Made by a program: the position numbers and the translations under genes. A stretch of 64,000 bases of DNA, taken from NCBI RefSeq assembly GCF_018687695.1, contig NZ_CP061303.1, positions 1,505,847-1,569,846 on the forward strand, read 5' to 3'. Shown piece after piece: positions 50,348-59,969 of the stretch (position 1 is its first letter; each line of letters begins with the position of its first letter). Origin of the DNA: Polynucleobacter sp. MG-6-Vaara-E2. GTDB lineage: Bacteria; Pseudomonadota; Gammaproteobacteria; Burkholderiales; Burkholderiaceae. A model generated the notes under the pieces. That model ran no database searches, was not told where the DNA came from, and saw only the letters and a list, made by a program, of their open reading frames with translations.

Positions 50348-51319
50348 CTACACCTTCAAACGAGAGATATATCTCATCCAGAACGCCCCTATTCCCATAA
50401 GGCCTAATGCGAAAACCATAAGTTGAATTCCTAATGGGTCATGCCATAACACTGAGACAAATTGGGGGCTAAAAAAATACAGTAAGGCAAAAACTCCAAA
50501 CGGTAATACACCTAAAATCCAAGCAGAAGTGCGCCCTTCGGCCGTCATGGCCTGAACCGATTGCCGTAAATTTAAACGATCCCGAATCAAGGCCGATAAG
50601 TTTTGTAAAAGACCAGCTAAATCTCCACCCACTTCCCTATTGATTAATACCGCTACAGAGAAATAGCGCATATCGGGACTATCTACGCGATCAGCCAAAC
50701 TACCGAGCACTTCATGAATCGGTATACCAAAATTAACTTCATTTAGCGCGATCGTAAACTCCTTTCCAATCGGCTGGGGTGACTCGGTAGCCGCCATTTG
50801 CAAAGCGCTGGTAAAGGCATGTCCAGCTTGCATGGACCGGGCCACGAAGTCTAAAACATCAGGCAGCTGGATCTCCAGTAAAGCGACACGGCGATTCACC
50901 AATATCTGAATAGCGATAAAAGGTAAAGCAAGCATCAAACCAGCAATGGGTAATGCAAACCAAATAGAAATCTGCAGGAAGATACCAACAGCAAACAATG
51001 CGCAAGCAATGAGGATTTCGAGCAGTAAAAGTTGGGATACTAACCAGTCTCTACCAGACTTTAGAATGAAGTCATCCAGGCTCTGAATTAACTTAGACCT
51101 CCTTAAGACAGCATCTAAAGCTGGATAGTTGGCGAAAACTCTTTTCTTTAAATTCAAACTGGTCGTAATGGTACTTTCCGATGCCAAATCCCTCATTCTT
51201 TTTTCCAGCAGCGTAGACTCTTCTCCATAATGATCGCGTATCAGCAGATAGGACGTCCAAGATAGCGCCAATACCGAGAGTATTGCCAAGCCAATAAATA
51301 AGCTCGATAACCAGCTCAT
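50348..51319 (-). CDS. tadB: TadB, Flp pilus inner-membrane platform protein
   Basis: 323 aa: T2SSF domain (RSMQAGHAFTSALQMAATES; EVGGDLAGLLQNLSALIRDR) with N- and C-terminal membrane helices. Paralogue of TadC, adjacent. Its start abuts the tadA stop (1319/1320). Confidence 0.93.
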   Translation of the reverse strand: MSWLSSLFIGLAILSVLALSWTSYLLIRDHYGEESTLLEKRMRDLASESTITTSLNLKKRVFANYPALDAVLRRSKLIQSLDDFILKSGRDWLVSQLLLLEILIACALFAVGIFLQISIWFALPIAGLMLALPFIAIQILVNRRVALLEIQLPDVLDFVARSMQAGHAFTSALQMAATESPQPIGKEFTIALNEVNFGIPIHEVLGSLADRVDSPDMRYFSVAVLINREVGGDLAGLLQNLSALIRDRLNLRQSVQAMTAEGRTSAWILGVLPFGVFALLYFFSPQFVSVLWHDPLGIQLMVFALGLMGIGAFWMRYISRLKV

Positions 51320-52678
51320 TTAAGGATCTCGGTGAAAATCAGGATCAAATAAATAGTCTGCCAGTGGAATACCCCGAGACAATAAGCGCTCGGCAAACCT
51401 CGGTCGTATGCCAGTTGCAGAAAATTTACCCAATACCGTGCCATCCGGCGCCACACCGATTTGTTCAAAGTGGAAAATCTCTTGCATGGTAATCATGTCA
51501 CCCTCCATGCCAGTAATTTCCTGAATACTCATAATTTTTCGTTTGCCGTCACTCAAGCGCGCTTCATGCACGATCACGGAGATAGCCGATACCATTTGCT
51601 GCCGCAAGGGTTTGAGCATGACTTGCAGGCCTGCAATCCCGATCATGTTCTCTAATCGAGTCAAAGCATCTCTCGCCGAGTTAGCATGCACAGTAGTCAA
51701 TGAACCCTCATGGCCTGTGTTCATCGCCTGTAGCATATCTAATACCTCTATCCCTCGCACCTCGCCAACAATGATTCTGTCAGGACGCATACGCAAGGTA
51801 TTACGTACTAATGCCCTTTGATTGATTTCGCCCTTGCCTTCTATATTTGGGGGTCTGGTTTCCAGGCGCACAACGTGAGGCTGTTGTAAGCGAAGCTCAG
51901 CAGCATCTTCAATAGTCACAATCCGCTCGTTATCCGGAATAAAACCAGACATGATATTAAGCAAGGTAGTTTTACCGCTACCTGTTCCACCAGAAACCAA
52001 AATATTTGTTTTGGCCTTCACCAACGCCGCCAGGATGATAGCCATCTCTTCAGTCAAGCTGCCCAAAGCAATTAAGTTGGCCATCTTCAAGGGAATTTCG
52101 GAGAAGCGGCGAATCGATAAGACTGGGCCATCAATTGCTAAAGGCGGAATGATGGCATTAACCCTTGAGCCATCCTGCAAACGCGCATCTACCATGGGGC
52201 TGGATTCATCAATCCTACGGCCTACCCTAGCAACAATTTTTCCAATAATTTTTAAAAGATGGGCGTCACTGTCAAAGCGCACATCGGTTTTTTGAATGCG
52301 TCCATTCTTTTCAATATAGACGGAGTGGCAGTTGTTGACGAGGATATCTGAAATACTCGAATCAGCTAGCAATGGCTCTAAGGGCCCAAGACCAATGACT
52401 TCATTCTGAATTTCAAAGATCAGTCTAGCCAAATCAGTCTCATTGATCACCAACTGATCTTTTAGGACGATTCTTTCTATCGAGGTTTTAAGGTGTGCCT
52501 TTAAATCCTGCTCAGACATATTTTCAATAGCTACCAAATCGATCGTGTCGACTAAGTAACTATGAATCTTTGTTTTAAGGGCAATATTTTGTGGGCTAGA
52601 TTGACTAAAGCCTGCGCTTGAGTTTTCATAATCAGCTACGTGATCATTACCGCTTCTTAAGGCTTCACGCAAAGTCAT
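51320..52678 (-). CDS. tadA: TadA/CpaF secretion ATPase
   Basis: 452 aa. Walker A SGGTGSGKTTLLN, Asp/His boxes (TIEDAAELRLQQPHVVRLE; RMRPDRIIVGEVRG), GHEGSLTTVHANS, all features of type IVb pilus/T2SS ATPases. It drives Flp assembly and retraction. The N-terminal ~100 residues are the CpaF-specific region. Tightly spaced: 2 nt to tadZ. Confidence 0.95.
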   Translation of the reverse strand: MTLREALRSGNDHVADYENSSAGFSQSSPQNIALKTKIHSYLVDTIDLVAIENMSEQDLKAHLKTSIERIVLKDQLVINETDLARLIFEIQNEVIGLGPLEPLLADSSISDILVNNCHSVYIEKNGRIQKTDVRFDSDAHLLKIIGKIVARVGRRIDESSPMVDARLQDGSRVNAIIPPLAIDGPVLSIRRFSEIPLKMANLIALGSLTEEMAIILAALVKAKTNILVSGGTGSGKTTLLNIMSGFIPDNERIVTIEDAAELRLQQPHVVRLETRPPNIEGKGEINQRALVRNTLRMRPDRIIVGEVRGIEVLDMLQAMNTGHEGSLTTVHANSARDALTRLENMIGIAGLQVMLKPLRQQMVSAISVIVHEARLSDGKRKIMSIQEITGMEGDMITMQEIFHFEQIGVAPDGTVLGKFSATGIRPRFAERLLSRGIPLADYLFDPDFHRDP

Positions 52679-52680
52679 AA

Positions 52681-53853
52681 TCAGTCCATTCCAAATATTT
52701 TTTGCAACAAGGAACGGTTATCTGACTTAGCAACCTTCCCAGAAAGACTTGCAGCCAAGTCGCGAATCTCTTTGCTCACAGGAGAATCAGGCGATTGCTT
52801 CAAGATAGAGATGCCCGTATTGACAGATTCAGCGCTACTAACGAAATCATTTGGCACTGAAACAAAGATTTTTTTCTGGATTGAATCCTCCATCTTTGCT
52901 TCAGATAAATTGACCATACTATCCATGCGATTAAGGACAACTTTGATTTTATTTTCGGGATAGCCAAGCATGCTAAAAATCCGAAGTTGCTTTGTCATGG
53001 CTCTGAGATAAGGCACCACTGGCTGCATCACTGGAAAAATCATGTCAGCCCGATCTAAAGCACGCATATTCAAGGCATCTAGCGTATGTGAAATATCTAA
53101 AATGACGAAGTCATAGTCCTGAATGGCAACGGTGAGTAAATTGTCAATATGCTGAGCAACGATGCCAACTGACATTTCTGGGCTAGCAGGCGCTTGCAAT
53201 AGAAAGTAGTTGCTCGAGATCTTCATTGCCGCAGCAGCAATGATGGTTGAGTCTAAGCCAACCTGCTTCACAATATCCCCTAGAGTAATGGAACTCATCT
53301 GGTCTGTTAAGTAATAAGATGCATCTCCATACTGCATATGCAAATCAATTAATAAAACTTTTTGCTGGCAATCTTCTGCCAGCGAGTAACCCAAATTGGT
53401 TGCCAAAAAGGTAGCGCCAGCGCCACCTTTACAGGAGATAAACGCCAAGATCTTGCCGCGTGCATGATAAACACTCGATAAATAACTGCGATCACGAATT
53501 CGTCCAACTGCAGAATTTAGGTCTATATCAATCAAAGGTAGGCTAATAGCCTCTGTTACACCAGAGCGCATCAAACTAATCAAGGCAGTTTCAGAATGTA
53601 AATTGCAGAGGTAAAAAATGGATGGATTTGAATGCTGCTTAGTGCACTCAGAGATCGCTTTTAAGTCTGCATCGCTGACAGTGTTGGCATCCAAAATTAG
53701 GATATTGGTCGAGAATAAATCGATTCGCTCCAGATGTATTTGCTCATTGATTCTGAGTAAATATACAAACTGATCATCACCAGGGTTTTTCTCTAGCACC
53801 CCCTCGATAAGGGCAAGCATTGCTGGAGAGCTTGCAATAACGGCTATCTTCAT
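52681..53853 (-). CDS. tadZ: TadZ/CpaE, ParA-like pilus localisation ATPase
   Basis: 390 aa: an N-terminal receiver-like region (about 1-130), then a MinD/ParA-type domain with deviant Walker A CKGGAGATFLATNLGY. It probably positions the Tad machine at the pole. It is followed by the tadA gene. No phosphate-accepting aspartate of the receiver is certain. Confidence 0.92.
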   Translation of the reverse strand: MKIAVIASSPAMLALIEGVLEKNPGDDQFVYLLRINEQIHLERIDLFSTNILILDANTVSDADLKAISECTKQHSNPSIFYLCNLHSETALISLMRSGVTEAISLPLIDIDLNSAVGRIRDRSYLSSVYHARGKILAFISCKGGAGATFLATNLGYSLAEDCQQKVLLIDLHMQYGDASYYLTDQMSSITLGDIVKQVGLDSTIIAAAAMKISSNYFLLQAPASPEMSVGIVAQHIDNLLTVAIQDYDFVILDISHTLDALNMRALDRADMIFPVMQPVVPYLRAMTKQLRIFSMLGYPENKIKVVLNRMDSMVNLSEAKMEDSIQKKIFVSVPNDFVSSAESVNTGISILKQSPDSPVSKEIRDLAASLSGKVAKSDNRSLLQKIFGMD

Positions 53854-53859
53854 AGGAGC

Positions 53860-54153
53860 TTACTGACCAACCCCAGTTTGACCTGGTACAGCACCGGCTG
53901 GACTGGTACCCGTTCTAAAGGAGCGTTGATAACTATCCACTGTGGCTTTAGCGCTAGGCCCATCTAAGCCTGTTGTGGGCTTGGGATTTCCTAGTGGTGC
54001 CTGTGGGTTTACCAGTTGGTTTTGCACGGATGATGTTACTGAGCTACCAAAGTCGGGCTCGTTTTGCCAAATGGACTGGCAGCCCGATATAGCAAGACAC
54101 AGCGCAAGATAAAGGACCGGACTAATCCAATAATGATTTCGATTAGCTAACAT
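53860..54153 (-). CDS. Small Tad-locus lipoprotein
   Basis: 97 aa with lipobox ISGC (Cys about 25) and a proline/glycine/serine-rich, low-complexity tail (NPQAPLGNPKPTTG; GTSPAGAVPGQTG). It occupies the place of RcpB/CpaD in other tad loci but is much shorter and shows no similarity I can recognise. It may be an outer-membrane partner of the secretin. The TAG stop is 6 nt before tadZ. Confidence 0.6.
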   Translation of the reverse strand: MLANRNHYWISPVLYLALCLAISGCQSIWQNEPDFGSSVTSSVQNQLVNPQAPLGNPKPTTGLDGPSAKATVDSYQRSFRTGTSPAGAVPGQTGVGQ

Positions 54154-55488
54154 TTAGTTTCCCGCCTCCTTGCTAACTATGGGGGTAAAGGGCTTTTTCT
54201 CGCCCTCAAGCTTGCCACCAATCAGAAACTCGGCTTCTGTTGGTTGAATAAATTTATCGGTCGGTAATTCAGGTCTGCCATCTTGTGGCTTGACGATATG
54301 CGGAGTCACTAAGATGAGTAGTTCTGTGCGATGACTTTGGAACGAACTACTCCGAAACAGCGCCCCGATGATTGGTAAGTTCGACAAGCCAGGAAAGGCA
54401 TTAATAGATTCTGAAACGTTATTACTAATCAATCCACCGATAGCAAAGGTCTGACCGTCATATAACTGCACTGTTGTAGAGGCTTCTCGCGTTGTGATTG
54501 CCGGCATGACCATGGTTGAGCCGCCAGCGTTTACGGTGATACCTTGCGGATTAACCTCGGAGACCTCAGGCCTGACCTTCAAATTAATTCTATTGCCATC
54601 TAGTACAGTGGGTGTGAACTTAACACCGACGCCGTAGTTCTGCTGCTGAAGTGTGATCACCGCCCCGCCACCAGTTGCACTTGTTTGCGGCACAGGCAAA
54701 AAGACCATACCACCAGCCAGGAACTGCCCCTCTTGACCGCTAATGGCCATAATATTGGGTTCTGCCAAAATCTTGATTAAGCCGCTATTGATTTGCGCCT
54801 GTAACCAGGCGTTATTAGTGCCTGAACTTCCAATGAATTGAGCGCCTGATCCGAGAGACCCAACGCCCATCGCACTAAAGGCAAAATTTTTGCCGCTGAC
54901 TTCCAAACCCAATTGATCCGCAACGACCTTATCAATTTCGGCAATCTTTACCTCAATCAATACTTGGGGCAAATGATCAAGGGTAGTCATATTCATAACT
55001 TTTTTACCGCTCACATTTTCAGCAATCTGTACTGCCTGCGCCACCTTCATGGCATCACTTAATTGACCAGTCAATACCAACGAATCTCCAGCAGCGATGA
55101 CCCGCAGGCGTTTCTCAGTAGGCATCAATTGATTTAACAAAGTCTGCACAGAGGAAATATCGGTATTGACAGTCAAATCAACGACAGTCATTTTTTCACC
55201 TTCATGCCAAAGAAATACATTAGTAGTTCCTGATTTTTTTCCTAAGAGGTAAAGCTCTTTAAAACTCACTAACATCACATCGGCAACATTAGGATCGGCA
55301 ATAGAGACGCGTGTGACTGGGTCTTTTAATTTAAATATATGAGACTTACCTACGTTCAAACTCAAAGAAAGATGAGCGGCATTAGCAGTGCTCAAGTTTG
55401 ACTTAAGAGGGTCAACAGAGTAAGCGCCGATAGCAAAGCCTAGAAAAGCAATAGTTATTAGGAATTTGCTAATTTGAATGAGTGGCAT
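54154..55488 (-). CDS. rcpA: RcpA/CpaC outer-membrane secretin of the Flp pilus
   Basis: 444 aa from ATG 55488 (MPLIQISKFLI); a longer frame overlaps cpaB by 41 nt. Signal peptide, pilus-secretin N-terminal domain (LSLNVGKSHIFKLKDPVTR) and the secretin core (VEIKIAEIDKVVADQLG; VRPEVSEVNPQGI; GQTFAIGGLISN). It forms the outer-membrane channel. Adjacent to cpaB and the small lipoprotein. Confidence 0.93.
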   Translation of the reverse strand: MPLIQISKFLITIAFLGFAIGAYSVDPLKSNLSTANAAHLSLSLNVGKSHIFKLKDPVTRVSIADPNVADVMLVSFKELYLLGKKSGTTNVFLWHEGEKMTVVDLTVNTDISSVQTLLNQLMPTEKRLRVIAAGDSLVLTGQLSDAMKVAQAVQIAENVSGKKVMNMTTLDHLPQVLIEVKIAEIDKVVADQLGLEVSGKNFAFSAMGVGSLGSGAQFIGSSGTNNAWLQAQINSGLIKILAEPNIMAISGQEGQFLAGGMVFLPVPQTSATGGGAVITLQQQNYGVGVKFTPTVLDGNRINLKVRPEVSEVNPQGITVNAGGSTMVMPAITTREASTTVQLYDGQTFAIGGLISNNVSESINAFPGLSNLPIIGALFRSSSFQSHRTELLILVTPHIVKPQDGRPELPTDKFIQPTEAEFLIGGKLEGEKKPFTPIVSKEAGN

Positions 55489-55489
55489 A

Positions 55490-56242
55490 TTAGTTCTGCA
55501 GCCCTGATTCCATATGCTTACTAGTGCCACGAATCACCTCGATAACCGCTACACCATCCTCAAAATCACCTTTATGTGCACCACCCGTTTTTCCAGAAGA
55601 CACATCGGACTGATTGCGAAGTGCCAGGGTCAGACTACCAACTGAGCGCGCCATATCTAGACGCTCAGCTTGCTGAGGGCTGACCTCCAAAGTGACCACG
55701 TTGACTACGCGTGGCTTAGATTCATCCTTGATGACCCGATCTTGCGCAATTGCCAACACTAAGACTTTCTCTAAAACAATTTTTGAAACGGATTGTCCAG
55801 AGTCGTCTTTGGTGCTGAGGAGTACATCCACATAATTTCCAGGGAAGGTGAAACCGGCAACGCCCGCAGCCTCGCTAACGTAGATCGTAAATGCGCGCTT
55901 TCCCGGGGAGATAACTGCTGATAAGCTAGCGCCTGAGCCAATAGGCATGAGCATATGCTCCAATACCACTTGCCCAGTAACTAAATTGGATTTGGCAACG
56001 CGATCAAATAAAGTTTGGGTGTTAGTGCTAGCTCCTACAGGAACTTGGGCTTTAGGCCAATCAGCTAATGCAAGATTTTGTATATTAAGTTTATTGCCTG
56101 AATCGATATTGATTGAAGCTACCACCACTTGCGTTAACTCGGCGGCTCTTTGCGCTTTCAAAAAGATCACTGCCATCGATATGGAAATAATTCCAAGAAT
56201 GGCTGAGACAATCAAAATAAGAATGACGCGGTTTTTTGGCAC
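55490..56242 (-). CDS. cpaB: CpaB/RcpC pilus assembly protein
   Basis: 250 aa. N-terminal membrane anchor (about 5-27) and SAF/RcpC domain (VVVASINIDSGNKLNIQNLAL; GKRAFTIYVSEAAGVAGF; GNYVDVLLS). Stabilises the secretin in the periplasm. Divergence from the flp spacer is 103 bp. Confidence 0.92.
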   Translation of the reverse strand: MPKNRVILILIVSAILGIISISMAVIFLKAQRAAELTQVVVASINIDSGNKLNIQNLALADWPKAQVPVGASTNTQTLFDRVAKSNLVTGQVVLEHMLMPIGSGASLSAVISPGKRAFTIYVSEAAGVAGFTFPGNYVDVLLSTKDDSGQSVSKIVLEKVLVLAIAQDRVIKDESKPRVVNVVTLEVSPQQAERLDMARSVGSLTLALRNQSDVSSGKTGGAHKGDFEDGVAVIEVIRGTSKHMESGLQN

Positions 56243-56345
56243 TTAATAAAGCCTTAAAAATCCTAAATGAACCGTCAATCGATACCGAACAGATCCTCGC
56301 AATAGATAAAACGCTTGATAGTAGTTAACGATGAAGTTTTAAGCT

Positions 56346-56537
56346 CTAGACCCGAGCGGTATAACCGTTGATAAACGTAGAAATCGCACTAAAGAAATTA
56401 CTCAATGAAACACCCAAGGCGGTTGCACCACCGACCAAAGCAATCGCAATTAGCGCGACCAGTAAAGCATATTCAATCGCTGTAACGCCATCTTCTCGTT
56501 GTTGAAGTGAGAGCCAGTGTTTTAGGTATTCGTACAT
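56346..56537 (-). CDS. flp: Flp major pilin (type IVb)
   Basis: 63 aa. A short leader ending in G is followed by the conserved pilin helix: REDGVTAIEYALLVALIAIA, with glutamate at the +5 position and tyrosine next. The mature pilin is about 46-47 residues after TadV cleavage. Single copy in the window. It heads the tad operon and faces the AraC gene across a 189-bp AT-rich spacer. Confidence 0.95.
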   Translation of the reverse strand: MYEYLKHWLSLQQREDGVTAIEYALLVALIAIALVGGATALGVSLSNFFSAISTFINGYTARV

Positions 56538-56689
56538 ATTGGATCCTATTCGTTGATGTCTAACTCCTCCGTCCAGTGAAATGCTGCAAGGGCATAAAGG
56601 AGTAGATAAGTCATATTAAGGCTCAGAAAGGGCATCTTCCCCATCATTTCTACCGATAAGCACCATTTATCTACGAATTCATGTAAATA

Positions 56690-56712
56690 CATACTTTTTA
56701 TAAGTAAGTATG
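56690..56712. promoter_or_regulatory. Inverted and direct repeats upstream of the AraC gene
   Basis: CATACTT-N9-AAGTATG forms a 7-bp dyad, and ATGTAAAT occurs twice, at 56681-56688 and 56719-56726. Located in the spacer between flp and the AraC-type regulator, so a plausible binding site for one of the two. Confidence 0.45.
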
Positions 56713-56726
56713 CGTAGTATGTAAAT

Positions 56727-57767
56727 GTGAAGTCTTCATATCCAAACTACCGCCTTGCTTGGCTAACCGATCCACCTCCCGCGATCGTTCGCCAAGATTA
56801 TTCAATCAACAATTGCGAGATCAAATCCCTACCGATAGATGCTGAGCTTGGCTCGGGAACCGTAGAGCAAAGGCGTGTAGGACTCGGGATTAATTTAATT
56901 CACTGGAGGCATCAATTTAAACCCAGCTCTTCTGGGAAGTTAATCCAATTAGTGGAATTCGCCGGCGTATTTACGGAGCCCACCTTTGTTGCTCGGTATG
57001 CCTATAACGGACAATTTTGCCATCGGGACGATGATGGAAAAACAGATCTGATCTTTAGCTCGGGAATGGGTATTTTTCGATACGGCAATCACATTTCCAC
57101 CAAGATGTATCTGGATGGATCTTCCAATAGTGAAATGATTAGCCTACAAATCGGCAAATCAACACTCAATAATCTCTTTGGACAAAACGATGCCGAGGAA
57201 TTACTAATCGCCCTAGATCTTAACCCGCCAACGAAATCCATCGTGCGATCAGTACCCTATTCTGTTAGTGAGCTAATTCAGGTAGCAATGGATAGCAAGT
57301 ATCACGGTAGCGCACGCAATCTTTATACCCAGGCTAAGGTCTTAGAAAGCCTAGCAAACCTGCTAAGCTCACTCCATCGAACCAAGACAGATGCAAGAGT
57401 GTCCAATAGGCGCATGAAAATTGTCGAGCTACATGACTATCTCACTAAGCTTGAAGGAAAACTTCCAACCCTCACCGCTCTATCTCATGATTTTGGTATC
57501 TCCGCTAGGATCATGAATGAAGAGTTTGTTTCTGAGTATGGTGAATCGATCTTCTCCTTTATTACCGGTTACCGCCTAGACCAGGCTCATCATGCATTGG
57601 AGTCCAGTAATACCTCCATGAAGATCATCTCTGCCAATCTGGGCTATAGCCACGTTAATCACTTCATCACGGCATTCAGAAGAAAGTTCGGCTACTCGCC
57701 TGGGAAATTACGGCACAAGGATCGAGAAGTTATTGAATCCCTGATTGAATCACTTGAAGTCGAATGA
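56727..57767 (+). CDS. AraC-family transcriptional regulator
   Basis: 346 aa from GTG 56727; no ATG serves the frame nearer than later. An N-terminal effector-binding part of unrecognised type is followed by the AraC double helix-turn-helix: LSHDFGISARIMNEEFVSEYG, then LGYSHVNHFITAFRRKFGYSP, the canonical family signature. Divergent from flp and thus a candidate activator of the pilus operon. Its 3' end overlaps the convergent polytopic membrane gene by 38 bp. Confidence 0.85.
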   Translation: MKSSYPNYRLAWLTDPPPAIVRQDYSINNCEIKSLPIDAELGSGTVEQRRVGLGINLIHWRHQFKPSSSGKLIQLVEFAGVFTEPTFVARYAYNGQFCHRDDDGKTDLIFSSGMGIFRYGNHISTKMYLDGSSNSEMISLQIGKSTLNNLFGQNDAEELLIALDLNPPTKSIVRSVPYSVSELIQVAMDSKYHGSARNLYTQAKVLESLANLLSSLHRTKTDARVSNRRMKIVELHDYLTKLEGKLPTLTALSHDFGISARIMNEEFVSEYGESIFSFITGYRLDQAHHALESSNTSMKIISANLGYSHVNHFITAFRRKFGYSPGKLRHKDREVIESLIESLEVE

Positions 57768-59061
57768 TTTCAAAGGCTGCGCGACTAAACTCAAGGTAGG
57801 GAATATAAATACTGCGATAGTTCCCGACCACACTCTCTGGCATTTGGTAAACAAGGCTGTAAACCAATATTAGGGTCACAAATAGGTATCTAGGTGCCTG
57901 ATTAAAATAGTCAGAAATGCGATCTAAAAACTTGGCATGATTGCATTGGAATTTGCTACCCAGCAATGAGGGAGAGAATCTAAGAGCTAATGCGAGGAAG
58001 ATCCACTGGTTGACCGCGCACGCAATCCACCGCCCCCAGTCTGACCCCAAGAAGAACATTCCCAATGAGCCAATAAAAGCAAGTGCTAGCAGCCTGACAT
58101 AACGCTCATTAGCAAAAATTTCATTCTCGCCATTAGGCTTGGCATATGGCCTCAACCTACTAGCCAGAAAAAGTACGATAAGTAAGTTGCCACAGAAAAA
58201 GAATGCAATATATGGCAATTGATTGGTAACAATATTCTCGTAGATTGTGAGGAAGTGCTCTTGCATTGTCCAAGCGATAGCACCGGCAGCCAGAGATACC
58301 GTATAAGGTGAAGCTGGTGCAATTTGAATGCGATCTGCCAATGGAACCGCTTCCCATATCACTTGAGCACTCTCATAGCTGCCGTGGTTTAAAGACGCAA
58401 CAACAAACAATGCAGGAATCAAAATGACATAAGCCCACTTTGACCAGCGTAATAGGCGGTGTGAGGGATTTTCATAAGCTAAAAGAAAAATTAATAGGCA
58501 AAAGATTGGAAAACTCATAAAGAGATAGGCCTCATGACCCAACTCCATCAATATCCCAACCGGTACAGCAAAAAAACAGAACAGATCAATCAGCCGACTT
58601 TTTATATTCCCTTGGTTTTTGCAAATGAAAATATATAACAGACAAAGAATTCCAAATTGAATCTCAAAGAAGCCTTCTTTTCGAGAATAAAAGTCACCGC
58701 TAATCGCCATATGGAAAACGCCACCAGGAATTAACAAAATAATCGTCGCCAATAGCTGCCCCTTGGCTTTGGAATAAAAATAGAGCGCGGCAAAAAGAAT
58801 GGCAAACCCTATAAATAAGCCAGTGAGCATTGGGTACAGTGCGGCCACCATGCTATTACTATTTAATTGGTGCAGGAGTTCGCCAAATAAGCCGCGCCTC
58901 ACAAAGCCACTTTGGTAATTAATCATCCAATCTGCAACGACCCAGCGATTAAAGCGGAGATATGGGGTATCGACCAAGATGCGCAGGACGACAATGACGA
59001 CTGATAGTTCCAATATTAAGATCGGAATGAACGACGCTAGAAGATTTTTAAGTTTATTCAT
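57730..59061 (-). CDS. Polytopic membrane protein, function unknown
   Basis: 443 aa from ATG 59061 (MNKLKNLLASF), 8-nt overlap with the preceding gene's stop. About ten hydrophobic helices, including early FVRRGLFGELLHQL and HEAYLFMSFPIFCLL. No family I recognise; charged pairs such as DWMINYQSGFVRRG are conserved-looking. It ends the TadG-TadE-TadE-lipoprotein operon and may add glycan or lipid to pilins, or be unrelated. Confidence 0.6.
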   Translation of the reverse strand: MNKLKNLLASFIPILILELSVVIVVLRILVDTPYLRFNRWVVADWMINYQSGFVRRGLFGELLHQLNSNSMVAALYPMLTGLFIGFAILFAALYFYSKAKGQLLATIILLIPGGVFHMAISGDFYSRKEGFFEIQFGILCLLYIFICKNQGNIKSRLIDLFCFFAVPVGILMELGHEAYLFMSFPIFCLLIFLLAYENPSHRLLRWSKWAYVILIPALFVVASLNHGSYESAQVIWEAVPLADRIQIAPASPYTVSLAAGAIAWTMQEHFLTIYENIVTNQLPYIAFFFCGNLLIVLFLASRLRPYAKPNGENEIFANERYVRLLALAFIGSLGMFFLGSDWGRWIACAVNQWIFLALALRFSPSLLGSKFQCNHAKFLDRISDYFNQAPRYLFVTLILVYSLVYQMPESVVGNYRSIYIPYLEFSRAAFEIIRLQVIQSGIQ

Positions 59062-59530
59062 CTTCGAACGCCGTAAAACTAAAAGCCCTACCAAGATGGC
59101 GACAAAGTAAATTTCCTTTGCCCATAATCATTCTGTCGCCTGACGGTCTGCGCTCTATAAATTTCAACCGACCGCTTACCTTATCCAATAAACCCTCCCT
59201 AAATGGGCTTGTCATCGGCGTTACTTGATCCTCATTGCAATTAAGGTGACGAAACATCAGAGTTTCTGGATTATTAATACATTGCACGTAAGTACTAGAC
59301 AGTGCAGTGGCGGCCTGCTGATAAACGGCGCCATTAAAAACCTCCAGCAATACCGGCTCAGTTCCAGAGTAGGATTCGAGCTCGATACCATTCAACAGCA
59401 CTTTTTGGCTAGTAGGACCGCGGCAAAGCCAATAGTCCGGCAACTTTTGAGCGTCTGGCCAATCACAAGCACCCAATAAGCAGACTATGAGGACAATCAA
59501 AATGACTCTGCATGAAGAAAAGAATGTCAT
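59054..59530 (-). CDS. Lipoprotein of unknown function in the tad operon
   Basis: 158 aa, lipobox LLGAC (Cys about 22). The mature part has four more cysteines (WLCRG, VQCINN, LNCNED, LLCRH) that could form two disulfides. No family recognised. The ATG overlaps the upstream TadE stop (59527/59530). Confidence 0.6.
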   Translation of the reverse strand: MTFFSSCRVILIVLIVCLLGACDWPDAQKLPDYWLCRGPTSQKVLLNGIELESYSGTEPVLLEVFNGAVYQQAATALSSTYVQCINNPETLMFRHLNCNEDQVTPMTSPFREGLLDKVSGRLKFIERRPSGDRMIMGKGNLLCRHLGRAFSFTAFEDE

Positions 59531-59961
59531 CTGAGCACAATCATTTCTGAGTGGCTATGCATTTGCACATCGGCAAAACCCATGAACGGCGTAATCGGCA
59601 CAAATCGATAGGTCGCCGATACCTTGACCAGGCTACCTGCTTGATTATTGCCCGCAGGCTCCCAACTCACATCCATTCCATCTGAAGTTAATAAGAGACC
59701 AGGGGCTGAAGCCTGAATCTCTTCTTTAATGAGTTCAATGGTTTCCGCGCTACTGCGCGGCCCAGGGGCATCGCCACTAGTGGAGCCAGAGATTGATGCA
59801 AAGCGTGCACCCATCTTGACTGCGCTCGATAGCGTGTTGTAAGACCACACCATTCTGGCACCATCAATAATCCCAAAAATTAAGGTGAGGAATAAAATAA
59901 CGACGATTGCAAATTCAATCGCTGCAGCGCCACGGTCTGATCGTGAAATGATTTTACTCAT
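59527..59961 (-). CDS. TadE-like minor pseudopilin
   Basis: 144 aa from ATG 59961 (MSKIISRSDRGAAAIEFAIV). TadE/F signature: RGAAAIEFAIVVILFLTLIFG with glutamate at position +5 after the glycine. It overlaps the lipoprotein gene by 4 nt. Probably processed by TadV. Confidence 0.85.
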   Translation of the reverse strand: MSKIISRSDRGAAAIEFAIVVILFLTLIFGIIDGARMVWSYNTLSSAVKMGARFASISGSTSGDAPGPRSSAETIELIKEEIQASAPGLLLTSDGMDVSWEPAGNNQAGSLVKVSATYRFVPITPFMGFADVQMHSHSEMIVLR

Positions 59962-59969
59962 TTTTAGCA

